NCBI GenBank assembly: GCA_020718265.1
Contig: DYSM01000160.1
Location: 1 to 6,724, forward strand
Length of the DNA: 6,724 nt
Reading direction: 5' to 3'
Source of the DNA: Draconibacterium orientale
Lineage (GTDB): Bacteria; Bacteroidota; Bacteroidia; Bacteroidales; JAADGE01
Shown here: positions 1-6,422 of the stretch, piece after piece
How the letters are laid out: each line of letters begins with the position of its first letter
Position numbering within the stretch: the first letter of the stretch is position 1
The notes under the pieces: model-generated
Told to the model about the DNA's origin: nothing
The model's input: the letters and a program-made list of their open reading frames with translations, nothing else
The model's database searches: none
Position numbers and translations under genes: made by a program

Positions 1-164
1 ACGCTACATTGTCCTACGGACGAATGCAGGTCAGTAGAGACTTTCCATCGTCCGCCAGGACATGGAAACGTCAGAAGAGGCTTGACATGACACTAGATAT
101 TATTCTAAAAAAAATCAGCGCAATAAAAAAAAACTGTTCAAGTTACTGTAAATTCGTTTCTTAG
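1..164. other. GC-rich, hairpin-rich segment cut by the left edge; possible end of a structured RNA or of an unidentified gene
   Basis: Not recognised. Bases 1-90 are about 51% GC by hand count, bases 91-180 about 26%; an island of GC in AT-rich non-coding DNA is typical of a structured RNA. A small perfect hairpin (GTCC-TAC-GGAC, 11-21) and a large one (39-72) lie in it. One plus-strand frame is open from base 3 to TAG-TAA at 162-167, giving a basic, low-complexity C-terminus that I cannot assign to a family; it stops 10 bases before the terminator stem, so a truncated upstream gene remains possible. I checked by eye for tmRNA, RNase P, SRP and rRNA signatures and saw none. The strand is uncertain, although the downstream terminator favours plus. 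Confidence 0.35.
39..72. repeat. Strong hairpin within the GC-rich segment
   Basis: GAC (39-41), TTTCCAT (42-48) and GTCC (50-53) pair with GGAC (58-61), ATGGAAA (62-68) and GTC (70-72). The loop is GCCA (54-57), and opposed unpaired C49 and C69 are the only breaks. That is 14 base pairs. The flanks carry a related direct repeat: GTCAGTAGAGAC at 30-41 and GTCAGAAGAGGC at 70-81, 10 of 12 identical and offset by 40 bases. No U tract follows, so it is not an intrinsic terminator. It is more likely a structural helix of an RNA, or a transposon or integration-end structure. Confidence 0.6.
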
Positions 165-177
165 TAAGTTTTTCAGC

Positions 178-210
178 AAAAACGCATTTCAAGTCCGGAA
201 ATGCGTTTTT
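178..210 (+). terminator. Intrinsic terminator, perfect 13-bp stem
   Basis: AAAAACGCATTTC (178-190) pairs perfectly with GAAATGCGTTTTT (198-210) across the 7-base loop 191-197. The right arm ends in a T tract and the left arm begins with an A tract, so it could stop transcription in both directions. It ends whatever unit enters from the left edge and insulates the receptor operon that starts at 466. Confidence 0.85.
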
Positions 211-234
211 GTTGTTAAAATTACCGTTTTTAGA

Positions 235-309
235 GTTTGTTTTTGGATATTATTGGCAAATCTTAGGTTAAAAACTTAAAAATCACTCGTCAAATATTCC
301 AAAACAAAC
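235..309. repeat. Long imperfect inverted repeat in the upstream intergenic region
   Basis: GTTTGTTTTTGGATATTATTGG begins at 235 and runs to about 256. The complement of 291-309 reads GTTTGTTTTGGAATATTTG. The arms match along nearly their whole length with three single-base bulges, around a 34-base AT-rich centre. The region has no open frame of interest and no T tract suited to termination. It may be a cruciform-type regulatory structure, the leftover ends of a small mobile element, or chance in AT-rich DNA. Confidence 0.45.
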
Positions 310-353
310 AAAGTAAGATACAAACTAATTCAAAACCGAATCAGAATTAAAGA

Positions 354-367
354 AAATACCGGTATTT
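354..367. promoter_or_regulatory. 14-bp perfect palindrome, candidate operator
   Basis: AAATACC at 354-360 is followed directly by its exact complement GGTATTT at 361-367. It lies 45 bases upstream of the candidate -7 element at 413-420 and about 100 bases before the receptor start, where a dimeric regulator would sit. It does not resemble the classical Fur box. The regulator is unknown. Confidence 0.4.
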
Positions 368-412
368 CAAAAATAAATGGGTTAAAACATATTTAAGTGT
401 CGAAAATAAATA

Positions 413-420
413 TAAATTTG
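413..420 (+). promoter_or_regulatory. Candidate -7 promoter element for the receptor operon
   Basis: TAAATTTG matches the Bacteroidota TAnnTTTG consensus. The expected upstream TTTG (19-21 bases away) is poor; TTTA near 392-395 is the closest, so the promoter may be weak or need an activator. It would give a leader of about 40 bases before the ATG at 466. Confidence 0.45.
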
Positions 421-465
421 CCGAATCTTAATGTCTTTTTTTAAACTCTTTATCAAAATTATTTT

Positions 466-2556
466 ATGAACGTATTTAGACCCTTAGTGCTTCTTACATC
501 TACGTTGCTGCTCTTCGCATCAGCTTTTGCACAAAACGACACGGTTCCCGAAATTGAAATGCAGGAAATCGTTGTAGGCGCATCAAAAAACCAAACCAAA
601 TACAGAGATTTGGCGGCTTCGGCAAGTGTAGTGGGCGGCTCGACGTTGCAAGCCGGACAGATTCGCACGCTCAGTGATTTGTCTGCGTTTGTGCCGAATT
701 TTTTCATGCCCGAATACGGCTCGAAATTGACATCGCCCGTGTATATTCGCGGCATCGGCTCGCGTATTAACTCGCCTTCGGTGGGCTTGTATGTGGACGG
801 CGTTCCGTATTTTGAGAAATCTGCTTTTGCCTTCGATTTTTTTGATATTCAACAAATTGAAGTGCTTCGCGGTCCGCAGGGAACACTTTTCGGACGCAAC
901 ACAATCGCCGGAATCGTAAACATCACAACCTTGTCGCCTATGGATTTTCGCGGTTTGAGAATTACGGCAACGGCTGCTAATTTTGGAAATTATGCCGGAA
1001 ATGTCGGCTATTACGGCAAAATCGGCAAAAATTTTGCGTATTCTGTCGGCGCAAATTACATGCACAACGACGGTTTTTACAACAATACGCTTTTGGGACA
1101 AGCTGTCGATAAAACGGATGCTTATGGCTTTCGCAACCGACTAATCGGAAAATTCGGGAAATTCAGTATTGAAAATATTATTTCAGCCGACCGCAGTTTG
1201 CAAGGCGGTTACCCTTATGCGGTGCTGGATTCAACAAAAATGTTCACTTCAGAAATTAATTACAATCAGCCCAGCACATACAACCGCGATATGCTTTCGG
1301 ATGCGTTTATTGCAAAATTTGCAACCGAGAAGTTTGAAGTTTCCTCGACAACGTCTTATCAATATATGCTTGATAAACAGTCAATTGACCAAGATTTCAG
1401 TGCAGATTCCACTTATTTTGTCGTTCAGGATCAAAAACAAAATATGATTTCCGAAGAACTCATTTTGCGCTCCAAAAACACCAAATATTACGAATGGCTC
1501 GTGGGCGGTTACGCGTTTCAACAAACTTTAGATAAATCAGTTGAAGTAAATACTTACAAAATCAAAAACGTTTCGACCAAAGATTACACCAATATCGTTT
1601 GGGGTTACGCTGCATTCCATCAGTCCACCTTTAAATATGCCAACTTCAAACTCACAGCAGGAGTGCGCATCGATTTTGAAAATGACAGTTTGCATTACAA
1701 ATTTATCAACATAAAAAAAGGGGCTGAAACCGTAAATGTGGACACAGTTTATCCGCTTCGCGCTTACAGTAAAGTTGTTCCGAAAATTGCAGTGAGCTAC
1801 GCCATTAACAAAAGCAGCATTTACGCATCGGTTGCCGACGGCTACAAAACGGGCGGTTACAACGCAACATTTGAACGTCCCGAAGATTTGACCTACGAAC
1901 CGGAATACAGCAAAAATTACGAACTCGGATTCAAATCGACCTTCATGGGCGGCAAAATGCACACGGATGTTGCCGTATTTTACATCAATTGGTTGAACCA
2001 ACAAATCACCCAAGCCGTAATACCCAGCGGAAGAGGTACGATGCAAAAAAATGCAGGCATTTCCGAAAGCAAAGGTTTTGAACTTTCCGTGATTCACAAA
2101 CCAACTAAAGGGTTCAGCATCAGCGGAAGTTACGGTTACACGGAGGCGAAATTTGTAACGTATCACGACAGCATTCTCAATAATGTTACCAAAGAATACG
2201 CACACATTAATTACGACGGCAATTACATTCCGCTCGTTCCGCGCCACACGGTTTCCGGTCAAGTTTCATATTCTTACAATTGCAAATTCAAAGCACTTGA
2301 TAAAATTCGTATCGGCATTGGCTACAAAGGCAACGGCGATTTGTATTGGAACGATGACAATGTTACCATGCAAAAATATTACAACTTGCTTGATGCTAAA
2401 CTTTCATTCATAAAAAAAGGTCTTCAGCTGGATTTTTGGGGTAAAAACCTTACGAACGAAACCTATCACGCATATTATTTCAAAGCGTCCGGAAAAAATT
2501 ACGTTCAAGTAGGAAAACCTTTACAATTCGGTGCTAATCTGTCTATTACACTCTAA
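466..2556 (+). CDS. TonB-dependent outer-membrane receptor (FyuA/siderophore-receptor type)
   Basis: This 696-residue protein is an outer-membrane beta-barrel with an N-terminal plug, for TonB-driven uptake of a scarce ligand. Residues 1-22 are a signal peptide with a likely cut after AFA. EMQEIVVGA at 31-39 looks like a TonB box. The plug follows, with VYIRGIGSR (92-100), VGLYVDGVPYF (106-116) and the signature VLRGPQGTLFGRNTIAG (133-149). The barrel fills the rest, including a GYKTGGYN motif and a following YELGFKS strand. Length and motifs fit iron-siderophore or pesticin/yersiniabactin-type receptors. It lacks the extra N-terminal carboxypeptidase-like domain and the roughly 1000-residue size of SusC proteins. 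The final residue is leucine, not the usual aromatic. The ATG at 466 is the only start giving a signal peptide; no Shine-Dalgarno is seen. It heads a likely operon with a permease six bases downstream. The ligand cannot be read from sequence: siderophore, haem or another porphyrin are all possible. Confidence 0.93.
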   Translation: MNVFRPLVLLTSTLLLFASAFAQNDTVPEIEMQEIVVGASKNQTKYRDLAASASVVGGSTLQAGQIRTLSDLSAFVPNFFMPEYGSKLTSPVYIRGIGSRINSPSVGLYVDGVPYFEKSAFAFDFFDIQQIEVLRGPQGTLFGRNTIAGIVNITTLSPMDFRGLRITATAANFGNYAGNVGYYGKIGKNFAYSVGANYMHNDGFYNNTLLGQAVDKTDAYGFRNRLIGKFGKFSIENIISADRSLQGGYPYAVLDSTKMFTSEINYNQPSTYNRDMLSDAFIAKFATEKFEVSSTTSYQYMLDKQSIDQDFSADSTYFVVQDQKQNMISEELILRSKNTKYYEWLVGGYAFQQTLDKSVEVNTYKIKNVSTKDYTNIVWGYAAFHQSTFKYANFKLTAGVRIDFENDSLHYKFINIKKGAETVNVDTVYPLRAYSKVVPKIAVSYAINKSSIYASVADGYKTGGYNATFERPEDLTYEPEYSKNYELGFKSTFMGGKMHTDVAVFYINWLNQQITQAVIPSGRGTMQKNAGISESKGFELSVIHKPTKGFSISGSYGYTEAKFVTYHDSILNNVTKEYAHINYDGNYIPLVPRHTVSGQVSYSYNCKFKALDKIRIGIGYKGNGDLYWNDDNVTMQKYYNLLDAKLSFIKKGLQLDFWGKNLTNETYHAYYFKASGKNYVQVGKPLQFGANLSITL

Positions 2557-2562
2557 GATATT

Positions 2563-3786
2563 GTGAAAGAAGACCTCTGGCGCAAATATCCGGTATTGTT
2601 CAGTTTGTATATCGCACAGTCGGTACCGATGAGTTTCTTTTCAACAGTCGTTCCTGTCATCATGCGGCAGGAACACTACTCGTTGGCATCCATCGGGCTT
2701 TTACAATTAGTCAAACTGCCTTGGATATTCAAATTTCTTTGGGCGCCGCTCGTGGACGCGCACGCTCGAACGAATAAACAGTTGAAAAGTTGGATAATTC
2801 TGTCGGAATTATTCTATGCCGTTGTTATTCTGTCTATCGGATTTTTCAGTTTAGATGTTGATTTTAAACTCATTGTGATACTTTTACTCATTGCATTTAC
2901 GGCATCCGCAACGCAAGACATTGCAACGGATGCCTTTGCAATTTTAAATCTCAAACCCAAAGAGCGCGCCTACGGAAACAGTATGCAATCCGCCGGCAGT
3001 TTTGTCGGTTCGCTGCTCGGCACAGGCGTTTTGCTAATTGTTTACCATTATTACGGTTGGGAAATATTGATGGTGTTGCTAGCCGCGTTTGTAATTATTG
3101 CCATTATTCCGATAATGCTTTACAGATACAAAGCGCAACCTCAAGCCAAAGATACCAAGCGCATAAAATTTACAGATATTTTCAGATTTTTTGCACTCAA
3201 GCGAAATTTGCTTCAAATTCCGATTTTACTAATATATTACGCCGGCATTATCGGAGTGCTCACAATGCTGAAACCCTATTTGGTTGATTTAGGCTACGAT
3301 ACAAAGCAAATCGGCTTTATGTCCGGTATTTTCGGCACGGCAATCGCTGCCGGAATTTCAATTTTCGGCGGTTTCATCGTCAAACGCATTACAACAGACA
3401 AAGCCCTGATAATTTTCTTGTTTTTCAATTTAATTTCGGGCGGATATTTTTGGTATATCTCAACTTTAACCCCGACATTGACACAACTTTACATCGGAAT
3501 AGCCTTGCTCTGGGGAAGTTACGGCTTGTCGTCTGTCGTAATTTACACACGAGCAATGAACCATGTACGCGCCGGACGTGAAGGCACCGATTTTACCATT
3601 CAAATAGTCATCACGCATCTCAGTTCCATGTTAGTTGCCATTTTCAGCGGCAAAATAGCAGACGCATTAGGCTATACCGGACTTTTCCGAATTGAAACAG
3701 GTTTTACCGTTTTCACGATACTAATTGTTTCGGCAGTAGTGATTTACGGTAAAAAACTAAACAAAACCAACGAAGATATTGCATAA
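2563..3786 (+). CDS. MFS inner-membrane permease, AmpG/RhtX-FptX-like
   Basis: This 407-residue polytopic protein has about 12 hydrophobic segments and a central hydrophilic loop near residues 188-215, the usual MFS size and layout. The block LVKLPWIFKFLWAPLVD (49-65) and the segment TASATQDIATDA (113-124) are typical of the AmpG-like branch, which also holds the single-protein siderophore permeases RhtX (rhizobactin) and FptX (pyochelin). GTDFTIQ at 341-347 is, as I recall that family, a RhtX/FptX-type feature. The start is GTG, six bases after the receptor stop, so the two are almost surely co-transcribed and probably translationally coupled. It is in the receptor's frame, separated by TAA plus two codons. 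Inferred role: moving the receptor's ligand, or a product of it, from periplasm to cytoplasm without an ABC transporter. AmpG-like muropeptide import is the alternative, but the receptor partner argues against it. Confidence 0.87.
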   Translation: MKEDLWRKYPVLFSLYIAQSVPMSFFSTVVPVIMRQEHYSLASIGLLQLVKLPWIFKFLWAPLVDAHARTNKQLKSWIILSELFYAVVILSIGFFSLDVDFKLIVILLLIAFTASATQDIATDAFAILNLKPKERAYGNSMQSAGSFVGSLLGTGVLLIVYHYYGWEILMVLLAAFVIIAIIPIMLYRYKAQPQAKDTKRIKFTDIFRFFALKRNLLQIPILLIYYAGIIGVLTMLKPYLVDLGYDTKQIGFMSGIFGTAIAAGISIFGGFIVKRITTDKALIIFLFFNLISGGYFWYISTLTPTLTQLYIGIALLWGSYGLSSVVIYTRAMNHVRAGREGTDFTIQIVITHLSSMLVAIFSGKIADALGYTGLFRIETGFTVFTILIVSAVVIYGKKLNKTNEDIA

Positions 3787-3830
3787 AATCCTAAATTCAT
3801 AACTCTTTTTTGTTAAAAAAAAATCCTAAA
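3785..3830 (+). repeat. 11-bp direct repeat spanning the permease-hemN gap
   Basis: AAAATCCTAAA occurs at 3785-3795, overlapping the permease stop, and again at 3820-3830, directly before the hemN ATG. The offset is 35 bases. The gap between has a T6 run (3806-3811) and an A9 run (3815-3823). It may be a small duplication or a regulator or ribosome-access site; chance is possible in such AT-rich sequence. Confidence 0.5.
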
Positions 3831-5210
3831 ATGATAATTCCAAAATCACTTATCGAAAAATACAATGCTGCCGTGCCGCGATACACCAGCTATCCGCCGG
3901 CAAATTATTTCAACGAAACCATACAACAAGCTGATTATGTTCGACTTCTGAAAGCATCCAATACACAAAAACCGGAGCAAATTGCGCTTTATATTCATAT
4001 TCCGTTTTGCACAAAAATTTGTTTCTACTGCGGCTGCAACGCCACGCCGATGGGCAGAAGTTCCGCTGTGCGTCCATACCTTGATGCTTTGAAAAAAGAG
4101 ATAGAAATTGTTTCTAAATATCTGGACAAAACGCGAATAGTCAGTCAGTTACACTATGGCGGAGGCACTCCGAATGCTATTCCGGCGGAATATATTGCAG
4201 AATTGAATCACTTCATTTTTGAACGATTCAACTTCAGCCCGAATGCAGAAATTGCAATTGAATGCAACCCTGCTGAGCTTGATTTTCAATATATTGATGC
4301 ACTGAAAGCAAGCGGATTCAACCGATTCAGTCTCGGAATCCAAGATTTCGACGAAAATATTTTGAAATCCGTAAACAGAGAAATTAGCAAAATTTCGGCT
4401 GCCGAATTAACGGATTATATCCGACGGGGCTCAAAAAAAATGTCGGTAAATTTGGATTTCATCTACGGCTTGCCCGGACAAACGCCCGAATCGTTCGCAG
4501 ATAATATTCGTAAAGCCATAGAAATCAGACCGGACAGGCTCGTAACCTTCTCGTATGCGCACGTGCCTTGGTTGAAAAAACACCAAACCGTGCTCGAAAA
4601 AGTCGGACTGCCTGCCGCCGAAACAAAAACCGAAATGTTCCTCACCGCACGCAATTTGTTGCTCAATGCCGGATACGTTGCGATTGGATTTGACCACTTC
4701 GTATTGCCCGAAGACGAACTCAATATTGCATTGGAAACAAACATGTTACATCGAAATTTTCAAGGATATTGCACACGCAACACAACCGGACAAGTTTACG
4801 CGTTCGGCGTGTCCGCCATAAGCCAACTCACAAGCGGATACATTCAAAATACATTGAAAATCAGCAATTACATAGAAAAATTAAACAAAGGCGAACTTCC
4901 TGTTGAAAAAGGTTACGAAATTTCTGAAACTCAAAACATTGTAAAAGAAGTGATTACGGAAATAATGTGTAACATGACCTTGAACTGGGAGCTCCTTGCC
5001 GAAAAAACAGGCATCGAATCCGAAAAACTGAAACAGAATGTAAGAATTGACAATCAGGCAATTACAAACTTTGTGTCAGACGGACTTATATCGTTTTCCG
5101 TCCAAGAAATTAAAGTCAGCAAAATCGGCTCATTTTTCATCCGAAACATTGCCGCATCGCTCGATCCTGCGTTTCACGCCGAACTTGGAAAATACTCCAA
5201 ATCCGTATAG
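3831..5210 (+). CDS. hemN: Oxygen-independent coproporphyrinogen III dehydrogenase (radical SAM)
   Basis: HemN converts coproporphyrinogen III to protoporphyrinogen IX in the cytoplasm without oxygen, using two S-adenosylmethionines and a [4Fe-4S] cluster. The 459-residue protein shows the full HemN pattern: N-terminal VPRYTSYPPA (15-24), YIHIPFC before the cluster motif CxxxCxxCxC (C60, C64, C67, C69), HYGGGTP (108-114), IECNP (143-147), GIQDF (169-173), NLDFIYGLPGQTPE (207-220), FDHF (287-290), HRNFQGY (307-313), GVSAIS (326-331), and C-terminal IRNIAASLD (437-445). These align well with E. coli HemN. HemW haem chaperones and HutW/ChuW haem-degrading enzymes lack this combination, notably RYTSYP and HRNFQGY. 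I chose ATG 3831; a TTG at 3810 would add seven lysine-rich residues with no family support. It lies 44 bases after the permease, probably in the same operon, which is an unusual place for hemN and suggests a tie between uptake and tetrapyrrole synthesis. Confidence 0.94.
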   Translation: MIIPKSLIEKYNAAVPRYTSYPPANYFNETIQQADYVRLLKASNTQKPEQIALYIHIPFCTKICFYCGCNATPMGRSSAVRPYLDALKKEIEIVSKYLDKTRIVSQLHYGGGTPNAIPAEYIAELNHFIFERFNFSPNAEIAIECNPAELDFQYIDALKASGFNRFSLGIQDFDENILKSVNREISKISAAELTDYIRRGSKKMSVNLDFIYGLPGQTPESFADNIRKAIEIRPDRLVTFSYAHVPWLKKHQTVLEKVGLPAAETKTEMFLTARNLLLNAGYVAIGFDHFVLPEDELNIALETNMLHRNFQGYCTRNTTGQVYAFGVSAISQLTSGYIQNTLKISNYIEKLNKGELPVEKGYEISETQNIVKEVITEIMCNMTLNWELLAEKTGIESEKLKQNVRIDNQAITNFVSDGLISFSVQEIKVSKIGSFFIRNIAASLDPAFHAELGKYSKSV

Positions 5211-5312
5211 TTCAAATTCGAATAAAACACACAATTATATCTCCAAAGTCGAAGTTTGTCAAATAAATTACGTTTTTTTCTAAAAAGTATGTTTATTTGG
5301 AATCATTCTAAA

Positions 5313-5320
5313 TAATTTTG
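5313..5320 (+). promoter_or_regulatory. Candidate -7 element directly before the msrBA start
   Basis: TAATTTTG fits TAnnTTTG. The nearest upstream TTG (5297-5299) is only 13 bases away, shorter than usual. It ends two bases before the ATG at 5322, so transcription from it would begin inside the first codons. Either it is a chance AT-rich match and the true promoter is further up in the 111-base gap, or it drives a shorter form. No convincing terminator is seen in the gap, so read-through from hemN is also possible. Confidence 0.3.
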
Positions 5321-5321
5321 T

Positions 5322-6272
5322 ATGAAACACAGTTTTTTTATAGCTTTGCTACTCGTTACGTTTTTGGCTCATTGCCAAAATTCCGAATCAAAACCGAACG
5401 ACTCAATAAATAGTAAATCCATGAAATTCAATAAATTAACACTCGAAGAAGAAGCTGTAATTTTGAAAAAAGCGACCGAACGCCCTTACAGCGGAAAATA
5501 TTACAAATTTGACCAAAAAGGCACATACCACTGCAAACAATGCGGCGCGGCACTCTACAAATCCGACTCAAAATTCGATGCGCATTGCGGCTGGCCCTCG
5601 TTCGACGACGAAATCGCCGGAGCAGTTGCACGCAAAACCGATGCCGACGGCAGTCGCACAGAAATATTATGCGCAAATTGTGGCGGACATCTCGGTCATG
5701 TATTTGAGGGCGAACGATTTACAGATAAAAACACCAGACATTGTGTAAACTCCGTTTCGCTCACGTTTACGCCCGCTGACATGCCTGCGCAAACCGACAC
5801 CGCAATTTTCGCTTCCGGTTGCTTTTGGGGCACTGAATATTGGTTTAAAAAACAGAACGGCGTGATTTCCACAACCGTAGGCTACATCGGCGGTCGAACT
5901 GACAAACCAACTTACGAACAAGTCTGCAACAAAACTACAGGACACGCGGAAGCCGTCCAAGTGGTTTACAATCCGACAGTTATAGATTTTGAAACACTCG
6001 CTAAACTTTACTTTGAAACCCATGACCCCACGCAACTCAACCGCCAAGGACCGGACATCGGAGACCAATATCGTTCCGAAATATTTTACACTTCCGAAAC
6101 ACAAAAAACTGTTGCGGAAAAACTTATTAAAGAATTGGAAACCAAAGGTTTGAAAGTTGTAACACGTGTTACAAAAGCCACAGAATTTTTCCGCGCAGAA
6201 GAATATCACCAAGATTATTACGAAAAAGTTGGGAAAAAACCGTATTGTCATGTTTACACCAAACGATTTTAA
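5322..6272 (+). CDS. msrBA: MsrB-MsrA fusion methionine sulfoxide reductase, predicted lipoprotein
   Basis: This 316-residue bifunctional enzyme repairs oxidised methionine: MsrB reduces the R form of the sulfoxide, MsrA the S form. Residues 1-17 are a short signal ending in LAHC, a lipobox-like site with C18 as candidate lipid anchor; histidine before the cysteine is unusual. MsrB spans about 35-152. Zinc ligands are C71/C74 (CKQC) and C117/C120 (CANC), C89 in CGWPSF is a candidate resolving cysteine, and catalytic C141 is in RHCVNSVSL. MsrA spans about 158-316, with GCFWG (C167 catalytic), TGHAEAVQVVYNP (206-218), the DPTQLNRQGPDIGDQYRS block (235-252), EEYHQDYY (293-300) and C309 as a candidate resolving cysteine. 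The B-then-A order is opposite to Neisseria PilB. It is likely anchored facing the periplasm and recharged by a thioredoxin-like partner not in this window. The ATG at 5322 is chosen because it supplies the signal; ATG 5421 (M34) would give a cytosolic form with both domains intact. Confidence 0.95.
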   Translation: MKHSFFIALLLVTFLAHCQNSESKPNDSINSKSMKFNKLTLEEEAVILKKATERPYSGKYYKFDQKGTYHCKQCGAALYKSDSKFDAHCGWPSFDDEIAGAVARKTDADGSRTEILCANCGGHLGHVFEGERFTDKNTRHCVNSVSLTFTPADMPAQTDTAIFASGCFWGTEYWFKKQNGVISTTVGYIGGRTDKPTYEQVCNKTTGHAEAVQVVYNPTVIDFETLAKLYFETHDPTQLNRQGPDIGDQYRSEIFYTSETQKTVAEKLIKELETKGLKVVTRVTKATEFFRAEEYHQDYYEKVGKKPYCHVYTKRF

Positions 6273-6282
6273 TTCAAATAAG

Positions 6283-6323
6283 TTTGATATTTTAATATTT
6301 TTAAATGTTTTTGTAATATCAAA
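6283..6323 (+). terminator. 9-bp inverted repeat after msrBA; weak terminator candidate or operator
   Basis: TTTGATATT (6283-6291) pairs exactly with AATATCAAA (6315-6323), with a 23-base T-rich loop. The stem has only two G-C pairs and no T tract follows, so it is poor as an intrinsic terminator. The right arm falls in the spacer of the promoter at 6310-6340 and the loop holds that promoter's TTTG, so an operator role is equally plausible. Confidence 0.3.
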
Positions 6324-6340
6324 TACAATTTATATCTTTG
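6310..6340 (+). promoter_or_regulatory. Bacteroidota-type promoter with no clear intact gene downstream
   Basis: TTTG at 6310-6313 is followed after 19 bases by TATCTTTG at 6333-6340, a full match to the -33/-7 pattern of the Bacteroidota housekeeping sigma factor. A transcript would start near 6345. The next 90 bases contain no convincing gene; it may drive a small RNA, the broken transposase leader, or a gene lost by rearrangement. Confidence 0.6.
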
Positions 6341-6422
6341 CATCTCGAAGAGAAGAAGAAATATTCAAATTCGTAACAAAGTGGTCGTAATTAAATAACA
6401 TTTACAGATTAGAAAAATATTT

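Noticed and set aside
1..95. 3' end of 23S rRNA, RNase P RNA, tmRNA or SRP RNA
   Set aside because: AGGCTTGAC at 78-86 faintly recalls a 23S end, but the expected conserved sequence before it is missing; no signature of the others was found.
583..1101. 172-codon minus-strand open frame inside the receptor gene
   Set aside because: Antisense shadow of a well-supported receptor; composition is cysteine/arginine-rich with no family motif.
1537..2262. 241-codon minus-strand open frame inside the receptor gene
   Set aside because: Antisense of barrel-coding sequence; no recognisable domain and no promoter of its own.
466..2556. SusC-type polysaccharide receptor
   Set aside because: Far too short, no N-terminal carboxypeptidase-like domain, no SusD partner next to it.
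466..3786. Receptor-permease fusion by stop read-through
   Set aside because: Same frame, but the stop is an ordinary TAA and the two proteins belong in different membranes.
3810..3830. TTG start for hemN, seven residues longer
   Set aside because: Adds only MLKKNPK before an ATG that fits the family's N-terminus and closely follows AT-rich leader sequence.
3831..5210. Assignment as HemW chaperone or HutW/ChuW anaerobic haem-degrading enzyme
   Set aside because: The N-terminal RYTSYP, HRNFQGY and C-terminal RNI-LD blocks together with CxxxCxxCxC are those of true HemN.
5667..6251. 194-codon minus-strand open frame opposite the MsrA domain
   Set aside because: The sense strand carries an intact, fully motif-bearing MsrA; the antisense product is phenylalanine/cysteine-rich without homology signs.
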